A stretch of 64,000 nucleotides of DNA from an uncultured Flavobacteriales bacterium (GCA_913030835.1 CAJWDP010000002.1:1-64000), one strand, 5' to 3'. Shown: positions 37,324 through 47,409, counted from the first letter of the stretch. Numbers and translations: made by a program. Notes: a model not told the origin generated them from the letters alone.

Positions 37324-37381
37324 ACCCCGATAATTCCACGATAGATCCTAACGGCTATCAGTTATTTTTATTCAAAATTCC

Positions 37382-38113
37382 ATGGATCAATCCAAGAAAA
37401 GAATCAACAAATATTTAAGTGAAGCCGGATACTGTTCACGTCGAGCTGCGGACAAATTGATTCTGGCGGGACGCGTTACCATCAACGGTACAACAGCAGA
37501 ATTAGGCTCAAAAGTTGATTTGAATGATCTTGTATTGGTTGATGGAAAGAGTATTATCAAAAAGGACGATAATTATGTCTATATCGCTTTTAATAAACCC
37601 ATTGGAATCGTTTGTACCACAGATACGAAAGCAGAAAAAGACAACATTATTGATTACATTAATTTTCCCATCCGAATATTTCCGATCGGCCGTTTAGACA
37701 AACCAAGTGAGGGCCTGATTCTTCTTACCAATGATGGGGATATCGTCAATAAAATACTACGCGCAAGAAACAATCATCAAAAGGAATATGTGGTTCGTGT
37801 AAATCGGCCTATCAGTCAGGACTTTGTTCGTAAAATGAGCTCAGGCATTCCCATTTTGGACACGGTAACACAACCTTGCACTGTAGAAAAAGTGAATAAA
37901 TTTACATTCCGGATCATTCTAACGCAGGGATTGAACCGTCAGATCAGAAGGATGTGTGAATACCTGGGGTATGACGTAACCAAACTGAAACGAATTCGAA
38001 TCATGAATATACATCTGGATCTTCCGGTAGGTAAGTGGAGAAACCTTACGGCAACAGAATTAAATAAGCTAAATGCACTTCTCGCCGACTCATCGAAAAT
38101 AAACGAATCGTAA
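37382..38113 (+). CDS. rluF: 23S rRNA pseudouridine synthase RluF
   Basis: A 243-aa enzyme: S4 domain (residues about 8-55, KYLSEAGYCSRRAADKLI), then the RsuA-type catalytic domain with FPIGRLDKPSEGLILLT (Asp106) and GLNRQIRRMCEYLGYDVTKLKRIRI. This subgroup modifies U2604 of 23S rRNA. It is cytoplasmic. The next gene starts 13 bases after its stop. Confidence 0.93.
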   Translation: MDQSKKRINKYLSEAGYCSRRAADKLILAGRVTINGTTAELGSKVDLNDLVLVDGKSIIKKDDNYVYIAFNKPIGIVCTTDTKAEKDNIIDYINFPIRIFPIGRLDKPSEGLILLTNDGDIVNKILRARNNHQKEYVVRVNRPISQDFVRKMSSGIPILDTVTQPCTVEKVNKFTFRIILTQGLNRQIRRMCEYLGYDVTKLKRIRIMNIHLDLPVGKWRNLTATELNKLNALLADSSKINES

Positions 38114-38125
38114 TTTATCAGACTG

Positions 38126-38932
38126 ATGAAACCGATTTACATTTCCATACTCCTTATCATCATGTTTGCCAAGAGTACTCTGTCTCAGGGCAGAACCGAC
38201 GGATTCTTCAAGGGTAAAGGAAATACAGAAATAGTGTTGGGTGGAGGTGCAGAATTTGCAAAATGGTACTACGCCGGAAACAATAGAATATTCGTTCCAA
38301 GAACCATATACAATGCCAATTTATTCATCGCTGCCGGTTTATTTAACAAAGTCGACTTTTACCTGTCTGCTCCATATGTGAGCATCAACGGAGCCGGTTC
38401 CATACAAGATGGAAGTGCCTATCTCAAGCTTGAGGCGTTGAATAAGAAATTCAATAGTGGCAGTTTGTCAATAAGCATGGCTATTGGATGCTCAGGCAAT
38501 TTGGCCAACTACCAAACTGAAGGACTAAATGCAATTGGTCAGCAAGCCAAAGTGCTGGATTTCAGACCTGTCGTTCATTATTTCTCAAATGACGGTTGGT
38601 TTGGCACATTCCAATTCGGATATGGGCTTAAGTCAGCTCCGGTGCCTGATTGTATAAATACTGCCCTAAAATTTGGTAAGGCCACAGCAAAATTATATTT
38701 CGATATTTGGTACGATTATCAATTGGGTCTCGGGGGGTTGGATTATAGAGGAACGCCGGCTCCCAACACTTTCCGAGAGCTGCGAGTAGATTATCATAAA
38801 ATAGGCGCAACTATTTATACTCCTGTTTGGAGCAGACTGGGCGTATTTGCCGGCCCTGCTTATGTGATCACCGGGCGCAACATTAGTCAAGGTTTGGCAA
38901 TAAACGCTGGTTTAGTGCTAAAAAGCGATTGA
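38126..38932 (+). CDS. Outer-membrane beta-barrel protein, unknown function
   Basis: A 268-aa protein with signal peptide (residues 1-20) and alternating-hydrophobic strands (IVLGGGAEFAKWYYAG, LFIAAGLFNKVDFYLSAPYVS, GTFQFGYGLKS, LGVFAGPAYVITGRN). The pattern fits a transmembrane beta-barrel of the transporter/porin type seen in Bacteroidota. It follows rluF closely but the link is probably incidental. Confidence 0.75.
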   Translation: MKPIYISILLIIMFAKSTLSQGRTDGFFKGKGNTEIVLGGGAEFAKWYYAGNNRIFVPRTIYNANLFIAAGLFNKVDFYLSAPYVSINGAGSIQDGSAYLKLEALNKKFNSGSLSISMAIGCSGNLANYQTEGLNAIGQQAKVLDFRPVVHYFSNDGWFGTFQFGYGLKSAPVPDCINTALKFGKATAKLYFDIWYDYQLGLGGLDYRGTPAPNTFRELRVDYHKIGATIYTPVWSRLGVFAGPAYVITGRNISQGLAINAGLVLKSD

Positions 38933-38977
38933 TTTGACATGTACTGATTTGAAAGGGGAATTGAGTACTCGGATCTG

Positions 38978-39613
38978 CTAAGTCAAATAATAATGCAGCA
39001 ATTTGATGTATTCCATAAACACCATGACGGTTCCTCTTTCGTCTTTCCAGAACTCTTTCTCATCGTATTTATCATTTTCAACTCCAATGATAACGATCTC
39101 AATTCCATTTTCCCTGAATTTATCTCTGAAAATGGTGTTAATTCTTCGCGTATGAAACAGATCTGAAATGATTCCGATCTTATTCCAATCCTTTTTTATG
39201 CATTCCTCAAGAATATAATCTGCCTCCTCGCGCGTGCTTGTGCCCGAACGCATTACCTCCACATTTTGTTTTGGAACGCCCATCTGACATAAAAACCCCT
39301 TAGACAAGGCAGCCTCAGACTCCGGAACTTCAAAGTAATCCGCTAAATCATTGTGATGCTCCCCTGTACAAATAAAATGATCAGAGATGCTTAGGTCATA
39401 CACCTCCGCAGCTTTTTCAGCACGAATCTGAGAATTTCCACCGAGAATAAATGCCACTTGCACTTTCTGCAATTCATCCTCACAGACCAAATAGTTACCG
39501 ATTAAACCTAGAAACTGAAACCTAAACCAAAACAAAACCAATAAGAAAAGAAATAGCAATACAATCTTTGCCTTCCATTTCCTCCAGTAATATTTTAGAT
39601 CGTATATCCACAT
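38978..39613 (-). CDS. YdcF/SanA-like DUF218 membrane protein
   Basis: A 211-aa protein with one N-terminal TM helix (about residues 16-35) and a DUF218 domain: QVAFILGGNSQIRAEKAAEVY, GTSTREEADYIL and IGIISDLFHTRR. DUF218 proteins such as SanA and ElyC act in cell-envelope integrity. It is the third gene of a fabG-VWA-ydcF-like unit, 7 bases after the VWA gene. Confidence 0.85.
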   Translation of the reverse strand: MWIYDLKYYWRKWKAKIVLLFLFLLVLFWFRFQFLGLIGNYLVCEDELQKVQVAFILGGNSQIRAEKAAEVYDLSISDHFICTGEHHNDLADYFEVPESEAALSKGFLCQMGVPKQNVEVMRSGTSTREEADYILEECIKKDWNKIGIISDLFHTRRINTIFRDKFRENGIEIVIIGVENDKYDEKEFWKDERGTVMVFMEYIKLLHYYLT

Positions 39614-39620
39614 AATATGG

Positions 39621-41705
39621 TCAATAAGCCCCTTTATATTTTCGAATGAACCATTCTACACCCAATAAAGCAAACAATAAAAAGCAAATCCACCGCCAGT
39701 TGATCAGGTCTGTTAGTTTCTTCTCAGAATAGGATACATCCACAATTTCTTTTTTACTCAGTATTGCTTCTTCCAATTCATCCAAGCCATCTAGATAGAA
39801 CATCCTTCCCCCACTCTTTTCAGACAAAGCATACAGTGATTGATGATTCGCGGTTACATTGGACATTTCAATTTTAAGCTCTGACACGCTAAATTCACCA
39901 ACTTGTTCAAACACTTCGTCTTGCCGTTTCGCTCTTGCTGTATACTGGTATTTCCCTTTCGGGAGCTCGTTACAGTTCAATCGATACGCATTTGTTGTTT
40001 TAGAAAAGGAATATTCGAATTCCTCTCCTTCATCATTCACGATGGAAAGACTCACATCAGAATCATTCACCAGCTCATAGCTTCTGTTGTACAATTCAGC
40101 ATCTATAATGACTTCTTCATCTTCTCTGTAATCTGAGGATGAAAACACCCGGAAGAAACTTTTATCTTCTTTGGAAGCAAGGTAAGTGATTAGTTTTCCA
40201 ATAAAATTGTCAAATTGATCATGGCTTCTGTTTTCCTGATACTCTGCCATCCTCCATCGCCAAATTCCTTCTCCCAGAATAAAGCCAAATTTATTCTTCT
40301 CTACCTTATTGAACAGCAATAAAGGAAAAGTAGTTTTCGAATTGCCAATCTTTTGGTAAAACAAAATGTCTGAGGATGCACTGGTTTGGTAATCACTGGC
40401 GAATGGCAAGGATAAAGGCGGGTATTTCTCAATTTGCCGAGCAAAATCATCATTTAGCGTAAACAACGAGAAAGATTGATTCACAAGTACTTGCGCCTCC
40501 GTTAAACCTCTGGCATCAACAATCTTTAGCCCATTGTTTCTGGTGTTGAATTCCGGGAAATTGGTTTGGGCGCCCAAAATATATAGAAGAGGCACCTCAG
40601 CGTCAATAATTTTAGAGTACAAGTTGGATACGTCTGACATAAACGGCAACTGGTGAGCTACAATCAAGCTGTATGCCTCTGGCTCGCCTTTAAATTCACT
40701 GACCAGCTGTACGTCAACCATGTAGTTCTTATTTCTTTCTATGGCAGCTTTTAGGGCTGCAATATCCGGATTAGGAGCGCCCGCTAAAATCAATACACTT
40801 TGCTTACTGTCCAGCACATCCACATAGAAATCGCGCTGGTTATTGGACACTGTCAGCTCCCCATCAAGCGGTTGAACTGAAACAGTATATTTTTGGATAC
40901 CCGTCTTTTTTGCTTCCAGAACAAATGGAATTACGGTGAAAAAGTCGTCTTTATCGATTACTATTTCTTGGCTAGCAATCTTACTTCCTCCATGCACAAT
41001 TGAAACAACCGTTCTCTGACCAAGGAAATCCTTTGACTTTAACGCCACTTCTACAGGAAAATCATTACCCAAGTATGCCAAACGATTGTGCACAACCTCT
41101 GATAGAATTTGATCTTTATGAGCATTCGTATCTCCTAGTGCGATCGAGTAGATGGGTACTTTCTTAATTTTCTCAGCTGAATAAATCGGTTCCGATCCGT
41201 TATTATAGATACCGTCGGAAACAAGAACAATAGCTCCCAGATTTCGATTGTAGAGTCTCGTAAAAGTCTGATCAAACAATTCTGAAATATTGGTTGATTT
41301 ATCACTGAAATCAATAGACAATCCTTCGGCTACCTTACTGCCAAATGTGTAACATTGAACATCGAACTTTTCACCTAATCTTTCTTTTAAGCTTAGGAAT
41401 TCATTTTTATATTCCTCTTTTAAATAGGTCGAATCTTTCGACATCAATAGCGATTCCGAATTATCCTGAGCCATCACAATAATGGGCTTTTCTAGTTTAC
41501 TTGATATGGATTCAAGTATCGGTTCTAAAAGCAACAAGGCTAGAATTGTAATTGAAGAAAAGCGAAAAACAAACAGAACCCATTTCCATAGCCGATGGAT
41601 TTCCTCAAGAAGCACATCTTTTCGATACAACACAAAAGCATATAGAAGACCCAGCGCTACACAAAGAAAAACGTACCAAACCGGAAAACTAAAGCTTATG
41701 TTCAT
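39621..41705 (-). CDS. Membrane protein with VWA-like domain
   Basis: A 694-aa protein. Two TM helices open it (about residues 7-25 and 42-62), and a VWA-like segment follows: IVMAQDNSESLLMSK (the DxSxS MIDAS pattern with N in the second place) and GAIVLVSDGIYNNGSEPI. A middle region has a glutamine amidotransferase-like or Ig-like character, and a C-terminal TM helix is near residue 670. The start at 41705 is 5 bases after the fabG stop; an ORF extension upstream has no matching signal. Such proteins are related to BatA/DUF4159-like families in Bacteroidota. Function unknown. Confidence 0.75.
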   Translation of the reverse strand: MNISFSFPVWYVFLCVALGLLYAFVLYRKDVLLEEIHRLWKWVLFVFRFSSITILALLLLEPILESISSKLEKPIIVMAQDNSESLLMSKDSTYLKEEYKNEFLSLKERLGEKFDVQCYTFGSKVAEGLSIDFSDKSTNISELFDQTFTRLYNRNLGAIVLVSDGIYNNGSEPIYSAEKIKKVPIYSIALGDTNAHKDQILSEVVHNRLAYLGNDFPVEVALKSKDFLGQRTVVSIVHGGSKIASQEIVIDKDDFFTVIPFVLEAKKTGIQKYTVSVQPLDGELTVSNNQRDFYVDVLDSKQSVLILAGAPNPDIAALKAAIERNKNYMVDVQLVSEFKGEPEAYSLIVAHQLPFMSDVSNLYSKIIDAEVPLLYILGAQTNFPEFNTRNNGLKIVDARGLTEAQVLVNQSFSLFTLNDDFARQIEKYPPLSLPFASDYQTSASSDILFYQKIGNSKTTFPLLLFNKVEKNKFGFILGEGIWRWRMAEYQENRSHDQFDNFIGKLITYLASKEDKSFFRVFSSSDYREDEEVIIDAELYNRSYELVNDSDVSLSIVNDEGEEFEYSFSKTTNAYRLNCNELPKGKYQYTARAKRQDEVFEQVGEFSVSELKIEMSNVTANHQSLYALSEKSGGRMFYLDGLDELEEAILSKKEIVDVSYSEKKLTDLINWRWICFLLFALLGVEWFIRKYKGAY

Positions 41706-41710
41706 ATAGC

Positions 41711-42457
41711 TTAGGTTAGCATTCCACCACAAACATGAATTATCTGCCCCGTGATGTATGCTGACGCATCGGAAGCTAGAAAAAGAGTTGCATTGGCCAC
41801 ATCCTCCGGAGTACCTCCTCGCTTCAATGGAATAGCATCTCTCCATTCCTGAACTACCTTCTCATCAAGCGAAGCGGTCATTTCCGTTTCAATAAAACCG
41901 GGGGCAATCGCATTACATCGAATATTTCTCGATCCAAGCTCCTGGGCAACCGACTTTGTGAATCCATTAATTCCTGCTTTTGATGCAGCATAATTCGCTT
42001 GTCCGGCATTCCCTTTTACCCCTACCACCGAACTGATGTTGACGATGGAACCTGACCGTTGCTTAAGCATCGTCCGCTGTACTGCTTTAGTCATATTGAA
42101 AACTGATTTCAAATTCGTATCGATCACCTCATCCCAGTTTTCCTCACTCATTCTCATTAATAATCCATCGCGTGTAATTCCAGCATTGTTCACAACAATA
42201 TCTATTGTTTCGAATTGTTCCAAAGTCATTTTCACGAGGTCTTCACAAGCCGAATAATCCGCAGCATTCGATTTCAAAGCCAATGCTTTTACTCCTTTGC
42301 TATTCAGATCCGCCTCTATTGCTTTTGCTTTTTCCTCGGATGAAGCATAAGTGAATACTACATTGGCACCTTCCTCTGCAAATCGCTCTGCTATTCCCTT
42401 ACCAATTCCTCTCGTTGCGCCCGTAATTATTGCCGTTTTACCCTTTAAAATGCCCAT
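41711..42457 (-). CDS. fabG: 3-oxoacyl-[ACP] reductase FabG
   Basis: A 248-aa short-chain dehydrogenase: TGATRGIGKGIA binds NADPH, and the Ser-Tyr-Lys triad lies in NISSVVGVKGNAGQANYAASKAG. ECNAIAPGF-like RCNAIAPGFIETEMTASL and the final VCGGMLT match FabG. It performs the first reduction of fatty acid chain elongation. Its stop is followed by the VWA gene after 5 bases. Confidence 0.93.
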   Translation of the reverse strand: MGILKGKTAIITGATRGIGKGIAERFAEEGANVVFTYASSEEKAKAIEADLNSKGVKALALKSNAADYSACEDLVKMTLEQFETIDIVVNNAGITRDGLLMRMSEENWDEVIDTNLKSVFNMTKAVQRTMLKQRSGSIVNISSVVGVKGNAGQANYAASKAGINGFTKSVAQELGSRNIRCNAIAPGFIETEMTASLDEKVVQEWRDAIPLKRGGTPEDVANATLFLASDASAYITGQIIHVCGGMLT

Positions 42458-42524
42458 TTCGTTTATTGTTAATTCTGTTTACATATTTATTTCCTAGCTT
42501 CGCGACATGGAAAAGCCAAATATA

Positions 42525-43256
42525 ATGAGAAAAACCATTCTGACTTTCTTATCCACCTTGTTAATAACGACGTCTTTTGGGCAAAATTGGCTGGATGTTG
42601 GAGTTAAAGGAGGATATGGCCTTACCCTGCTTTTCAATCAGAATATTTTTGATGATGCGTCATACAACCATCAACTCTCTACTGGGTATACTTTCGGTGG
42701 TAAATTCGGGTATAATTTTGGAGAGTTTCACGAAGTTACTTTCGATGTAATGAGCTCAAGCTTTAATCAAAAATTCAAATTTAACGTAATGGATTCCCTA
42801 TCGGGAGCAACACCGGAGTATCAATCCTCCGTTGCATATCGTGCATTGGATCTTTTTCTTATGTACAGAAATAACAACTCAGGCCGGTATTTTGAAATCG
42901 GACCAATGATTTCATTAATACGAAATGCCACGCATACCAATGAATTTCTAGAGGTTAGCAATTCGGATGCCTCACCCAACTGGGCAAAAAATGGATATGG
43001 AATCAGTATGGGCTTTGGGGCGTATATGATCGGGACTGAAAATTTCGGGGTTACCTTTGGAGCAAGATTCAACTACATGATCTCGGACGCTTTGAGTGCT
43101 ACAGGACAATACTACAATTACCCTACGAACAAAACATATGATTCGTATAAAGCATCCCACCCTTTCAGTGCCATGGTAGTCATGGAAATGAACTATGACC
43201 TGGGATATCTGGCTCAGGGAAAATGCTCTAAACGAAGAAAGATTTTGCTGTTTTAA
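42525..43256 (+). CDS. Outer-membrane beta-barrel protein (PorT-like)
   Basis: A 243-aa protein with a signal peptide (MRKTILTFLSTLLITTSFG) and beta-barrel strands (DVGVKGGYGLTLLF, TFGGKFGYNFGEFHEVTFDVM, FEIGPMISLIRN, GVTFGARFNYMI). The ATG at 42525 is chosen; an ATG 18 bases earlier (42507) puts six extra residues in front. Family is PorT-like or OprF-like; function unknown. Confidence 0.75.
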   Translation: MRKTILTFLSTLLITTSFGQNWLDVGVKGGYGLTLLFNQNIFDDASYNHQLSTGYTFGGKFGYNFGEFHEVTFDVMSSSFNQKFKFNVMDSLSGATPEYQSSVAYRALDLFLMYRNNNSGRYFEIGPMISLIRNATHTNEFLEVSNSDASPNWAKNGYGISMGFGAYMIGTENFGVTFGARFNYMISDALSATGQYYNYPTNKTYDSYKASHPFSAMVVMEMNYDLGYLAQGKCSKRRKILLF

Positions 43257-43321
43257 GGTCGCTCTTTCAGCGCATCTTCAAATTTGATAAGATACAATAC
43301 AACAAGTTCTTGAAGTCTTGT

Positions 43322-44419
43322 TTATTTATCAGACGAACCCGTGTTCGTTTTAAACTTCATCCAAATGGGTCTGTGGTCGCTGTATAAATACTTGATTTCT
43401 TTTGAAGACAAATCCTCAGCACCGGGTAGATAAGCATTGCCATCAGCCTCGTCAAAAACAAGGACTCCAAAATCAATATTCCATTTATTTCTCTCCCAAT
43501 TGTACTCCTCTAACACATCGGTGGTTATCCACATCATATCGTATACCATAGTGTTCGCCGAAACGGTGGTGGAATATTGCTGAGGATGCATAATTCCAGA
43601 GTTTTCAGCAACTTCTTTTAAGTTTGAAATGGAAGGGTCAAAACATTCTACGTGTGGTACCCGAAACTTAGAAGAATCAAAATTGAGTTGTTGAATACCA
43701 TATTCATTGTTTTCCTTTTTGCAATACCTGCCTCCGAAGCGATTGAAATCACCCACAACTATGATATCCGGGTCTGATGAAAATTTGTCAGGATTGTTCA
43801 GTATATCACTTAGCAATACATAATCGGCCTGGCGACGTTTGCAATCTTTCTCGTTCCACGCGAAATGGCAGCTAAACAAGGTGAAATCAAAATCGCCTGA
43901 TTGCCACGTTGTTTTGACAAATTTTCTGTTTTTTGGTTCCTGCGTGGACAATAGCGAAGACTTACTTCCTTTACGATCAATCAATTTGATTTTGGCTTTA
44001 TCGTAAATGAAAGCCATGGATTCCATCCTCATCCCCTTTCCAATTCGATCTGAAGTAAACCAGCACAAGTCTTTTCCTGAATTGCGAATCAGTTCATTGC
44101 ATAGGTCTCGAACGGCCGAGTCGCCTCTTATACCGTCAACCACTTCTTGCAAAACCATCAGGTCAAAATTTCCACGAGAAAGAAGATCGGCACAATTTGA
44201 AATGCGATCGGGAATTGTAAAGCTGGTATCCGACCTTGTGTAGTTTGGATCTTTGTGTTGCTGATTAATTTCCTTGTATTTCGGAGAAACTCCTCCTAAC
44301 AGATAAACATTAAAACTACAAATGGTTATGTGTGATGAATCACTTTTAGGAAGCTGACAAAAAGATGTAATGCAGAAGAAAAAGACGGTAACGAATACAG
44401 TAACCTCTTTTATCATCAT
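43322..44419 (-). CDS. Exported endonuclease/exonuclease/phosphatase family protein
   Basis: A 365-aa EEP-fold protein with a signal peptide (residues 1-21). ICSFNVYLLGG near the start, VLQEVVDG (Glu), VVGDFNRFGG (Asp, Asn) and SDHRPIWMKF (Asp-His) are the metal and catalytic motifs, so it should be an active nuclease or phosphodiesterase. Its ATG overlaps the phosphohexomutase stop (ATGA). Confidence 0.87.
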   Translation of the reverse strand: MMIKEVTVFVTVFFFCITSFCQLPKSDSSHITICSFNVYLLGGVSPKYKEINQQHKDPNYTRSDTSFTIPDRISNCADLLSRGNFDLMVLQEVVDGIRGDSAVRDLCNELIRNSGKDLCWFTSDRIGKGMRMESMAFIYDKAKIKLIDRKGSKSSLLSTQEPKNRKFVKTTWQSGDFDFTLFSCHFAWNEKDCKRRQADYVLLSDILNNPDKFSSDPDIIVVGDFNRFGGRYCKKENNEYGIQQLNFDSSKFRVPHVECFDPSISNLKEVAENSGIMHPQQYSTTVSANTMVYDMMWITTDVLEEYNWERNKWNIDFGVLVFDEADGNAYLPGAEDLSSKEIKYLYSDHRPIWMKFKTNTGSSDK

Positions 44420-45822
44420 GCACCAATTGTATTTTTACAAGCCTCAAGAATTCGAAGGGCACCATCTAAATCACTGCTTTCTGCGTAACACCTTAAAACA
44501 GGCTCCGTTCCTGACGGACGGATCATTAACCACTGATTCTGATCCAAAAAGAATTTATACCCGTCTGTAGTATCCACTCGCTGCACTTCATAATCACCAA
44601 ATGTTGAATACCTGTTCTCCTTGCAATTTTCTACGATCTGCTGCTTTAGAGACTCACTAATGTGAAGGTCATCTCTCCAATACTTGAACTCACCAACCAA
44701 CGCATAGATCTCATCAATCAACTCTTCCAGTGTCTTGCCGGATTTAGCCATATACTCCCAAATCACAAGGCCCATCCATATCCCATCTCGTTCGGGTATA
44801 TGCCCTTTTATCGCAATACCTCCTGATTCTTCACCCCCAATCAACACATCTTCAGTAATCATTTGCTTAGCAATGTATTTAAACCCGATTTTAACCGTAT
44901 CGTGTTCCAAACCCCATTTTTCTGCAAGCTGTGTTACTCGCGGTGTAGTTGATGCTGCAACACAAACCTTGCCACTTAAACCCTTGTATTTGTGAAGGTA
45001 ATTGAGCAGCAAAAGTATGATGTGATGCGAATCAATGAATTCTCCCTTACTGTTGTACAAGCCAATTCGATCTGCATCACCGTCAGTAGCCAGACCGCAT
45101 GCAATATTCCCATGTGATTTTATCAATTCTGAAAACTCTATCAGATTTTTATGGATTGGCTCAGGAGCCTGTCCCATAAATGATGGATTGTACTCGCAGT
45201 GCAAAAAAGTCATGTCAGGAAAAATGCGTTTTAATACATTCTGACCGGACCCATACATGGCATCATAAGCAAAGTTCAATCCTGAATTTCGAATTGCATC
45301 GAGATCGAAATTGTTTTTAACTGCATCAATATACATGGATTCCAAATCGACAATTTCAACTTTACCCTGCTCAATGAATTCTTCAAGCACCATTGATTCC
45401 AGGTCTAATCCATGCTCATCCGGAATTAGGGCCTCTACCTCCTTTACCTTCTCCTCAATTAAAGGCCCTCCGTGTTCGCTTTTTAATTTATATCCATTAT
45501 ACGAAGGAGGATTGTGACTGGCAGTAAGCACGACTCCTAACGAAGCTCCATACTGTTTTGCTCCGAAGCTTACCATTGGTGTTGAGACAAACCCTTTTGC
45601 TAATTTTACATTGATCCCAAAAGAAACAAATACACCGGCCGTTACTGATGCAAAAAGCTCCCCACCAAAACGACAATCATGACCTAAAATAATTGTAGGG
45701 TTTTCATAATTTTTAGTTACCCATTTGGCCGTCGCTACTGACACTCGAGCTACATTATCAACAGTATATTCTTTAGCAATGATCGCTCTCCAACCATCTG
45801 TTCCGAATTTAATACTTACCAT
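44416..45822 (-). CDS. Phosphohexomutase (phosphoglucomutase/phosphomannomutase family)
   Basis: A 468-aa alpha-D-phosphohexomutase: the phosphoserine loop TASHNPPSYNGYK near residues 98-110, the metal loop DGDADRIGLY near residue 240, the sugar loop GGEESGGIAIKG and the phosphate loop RPSGTEPVLRC. It interconverts hexose-1- and -6-phosphates in the cytoplasm for envelope glycans. Cotranscribed with the EEP gene. Confidence 0.92.
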   Translation of the reverse strand: MVSIKFGTDGWRAIIAKEYTVDNVARVSVATAKWVTKNYENPTIILGHDCRFGGELFASVTAGVFVSFGINVKLAKGFVSTPMVSFGAKQYGASLGVVLTASHNPPSYNGYKLKSEHGGPLIEEKVKEVEALIPDEHGLDLESMVLEEFIEQGKVEIVDLESMYIDAVKNNFDLDAIRNSGLNFAYDAMYGSGQNVLKRIFPDMTFLHCEYNPSFMGQAPEPIHKNLIEFSELIKSHGNIACGLATDGDADRIGLYNSKGEFIDSHHIILLLLNYLHKYKGLSGKVCVAASTTPRVTQLAEKWGLEHDTVKIGFKYIAKQMITEDVLIGGEESGGIAIKGHIPERDGIWMGLVIWEYMAKSGKTLEELIDEIYALVGEFKYWRDDLHISESLKQQIVENCKENRYSTFGDYEVQRVDTTDGYKFFLDQNQWLMIRPSGTEPVLRCYAESSDLDGALRILEACKNTIGA

Positions 45823-45916
45823 ATTGAAATCAATTAAAGTTTACCATTTTGAGACGTCGAAAATACATAAAAATGGCAACCTATTTCGACACCTAACTAT
45901 TAGTAGCTAAAAACGA

Positions 45917-46732
45917 TTAATGATCTCGCAGAAACCGCGCAGTATCATCCAAGACTTCAATGAAATGATCAGGGAGATCAGAACCCTCCCAAGGCTGTTT
46001 AGTACCAAAAGTATGACCCGCACCTTTTATCAACTGAAGCGTAGCGTTTTTGCTCCACTTTTTTAGATTATACGCCTCGTTTACATTCACTGCCTCATCC
46101 TCTGTTCCATGCACAATCAATTGGGGGATGTCTAATGAAGTAACTGCTCGCTTAATGCTAAGTTGACTTTTGTTCTTTTCAAAATCCTCATAAAACTGAT
46201 AATAATGCGGCATTTCCTGACCCGTCCGGCCGTTTTTTATGTAATAAACCCCTTTTTCCTGCCAATATTTTAATTTTTCGTCCTGTGGAAATCTGGAAGC
46301 ATAATCAGAAACTCCTGCCCACGTAACCACCTTATCTATCCGGGGGTCAGATTCCGCTACAAGTAAGACAATCCCTCCTCCCCTGCTATGACCAACAAGA
46401 AAAATGGAGGTAGCATGAAACTCCTGCTCTACCGCATTCACCACATCGGTAAGATCTTGTACTTCTTTGGAGTAATTATTACTTCCAAACGCCTCTAAGT
46501 CGGGAAAGTCGATGGGATTCGACATCGTTCCTCCGTTGCAGGAGAAATTGAATTTAACAACACAAAATCCATTTTCAGCAAAGAAATTAGCCATCAAATT
46601 CCAGCAGCCCCAATCTTTGTACCCTTTGTATCCATGACAAAAAATAATCGTTTTGCCTCCACGGTCCCCCCTCACATCCATGATAATCGACCGATTGTTT
46701 TCTCGATCTAAAATTATTTCTTCAACACTCAT
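45917..46732 (-). CDS. Alpha/beta hydrolase (esterase-like)
   Basis: A 271-aa alpha/beta hydrolase. Nucleophile Ser in LVGHSRGGGIVLL, Asp in HGTEDEAVNVNEAY and His in KGAGHTFGTK make the triad; FCHGYKGYKDWG is the oxyanion region. Family members act as peptidases, feruloyl-type esterases or dienelactone hydrolases. It has no signal peptide. It faces kdsD divergently. Confidence 0.87.
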   Translation of the reverse strand: MSVEEIILDRENNRSIIMDVRGDRGGKTIIFCHGYKGYKDWGCWNLMANFFAENGFCVVKFNFSCNGGTMSNPIDFPDLEAFGSNNYSKEVQDLTDVVNAVEQEFHATSIFLVGHSRGGGIVLLVAESDPRIDKVVTWAGVSDYASRFPQDEKLKYWQEKGVYYIKNGRTGQEMPHYYQFYEDFEKNKSQLSIKRAVTSLDIPQLIVHGTEDEAVNVNEAYNLKKWSKNATLQLIKGAGHTFGTKQPWEGSDLPDHFIEVLDDTARFLRDH

Positions 46733-46806
46733 TATTGCAATATAACAGATATACTAGTTAAAGAGTGGTTGACTTTCATTAATTTCACCAATGAAAATCA
46801 AGACAA

Positions 46807-47409
46807 GTGAGAACAAAAATCAGTAACATCATTAAACAGGAAGTTGAAGCCATCAACAATATGCCTATTGATGGAATTTCTCAAGTTGCCATAGAAATGA
46901 TTTATAAGGCTGTTCATCAGGACAATGGGAAAATAATTGTAAGCGGAATGGGTAAAGCCGGACAGATAGGCTTAAATATCGCAACTACATTTAGTTCTAC
47001 AGGAACACCTGCAGTTTTTTTACATCCATCTGAAGCGCAGCACGGTGACTTGGGAATTTTACAAAAAAACGACATTCTGCTCGTTGTATCCAATTCTGGT
47101 AAAACAAGAGAGTTAATTGAACTAACAGAGTTGTCCAGAAGATTGAATCCGAAAGTAAAGATCATCTGTCTGTCAGGAAAGTCTGAAAGTGAATTGTCTG
47201 CTCTATCCGATTTGACTCTATCTACCGGTGAACCACAGGAGGTTTGCCCGTTGGGGTTAACACCAACTACGTCGACAACTTGCATGACTATTGTAGGCGA
47301 CATTCTTGTTGTACTCATGATGGAGAAAATAGGTTTTACTAAAGAAGAATACGCCAAAAGACACCACAGTGGTTATCTTGGCCAAAAAGCGAAAAATGAA
47401 AACGGATAG
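46807..47409 (+). CDS. kdsD: Arabinose-5-phosphate isomerase, SIS-domain-only form
   Basis: A 200-aa KpsF/GutQ-type isomerase that turns ribulose-5-phosphate into arabinose-5-phosphate, the first step of Kdo synthesis. GMGKAGQIGLNIATTFSSTG, HPSEAQHGDLG, SNSGKTREL and PLGLTPTTSTTCM are typical. It lacks the two C-terminal CBS domains of E. coli KdsD (328 aa); such SIS-only enzymes are known from other Bacteroidota. The start codon is GTG. It opens the operon, and its end overlaps kdsA by 14 bases. Confidence 0.9.
   Translation: MRTKISNIIKQEVEAINNMPIDGISQVAIEMIYKAVHQDNGKIIVSGMGKAGQIGLNIATTFSSTGTPAVFLHPSEAQHGDLGILQKNDILLVVSNSGKTRELIELTELSRRLNPKVKIICLSGKSESELSALSDLTLSTGEPQEVCPLGLTPTTSTTCMTIVGDILVVLMMEKIGFTKEEYAKRHHSGYLGQKAKNENG

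Noticed and set aside
41706-41846. N-terminal extension of the VWA-like protein into fabG
   Set aside because: The first 47 residues are out-of-frame fabG sequence and resemble no domain; the ATG at 41705 starts a TM helix.
44735-45517. Plus-strand ORFs inside the phosphohexomutase gene
   Set aside because: Antisense shadows of conserved phosphohexomutase motifs.
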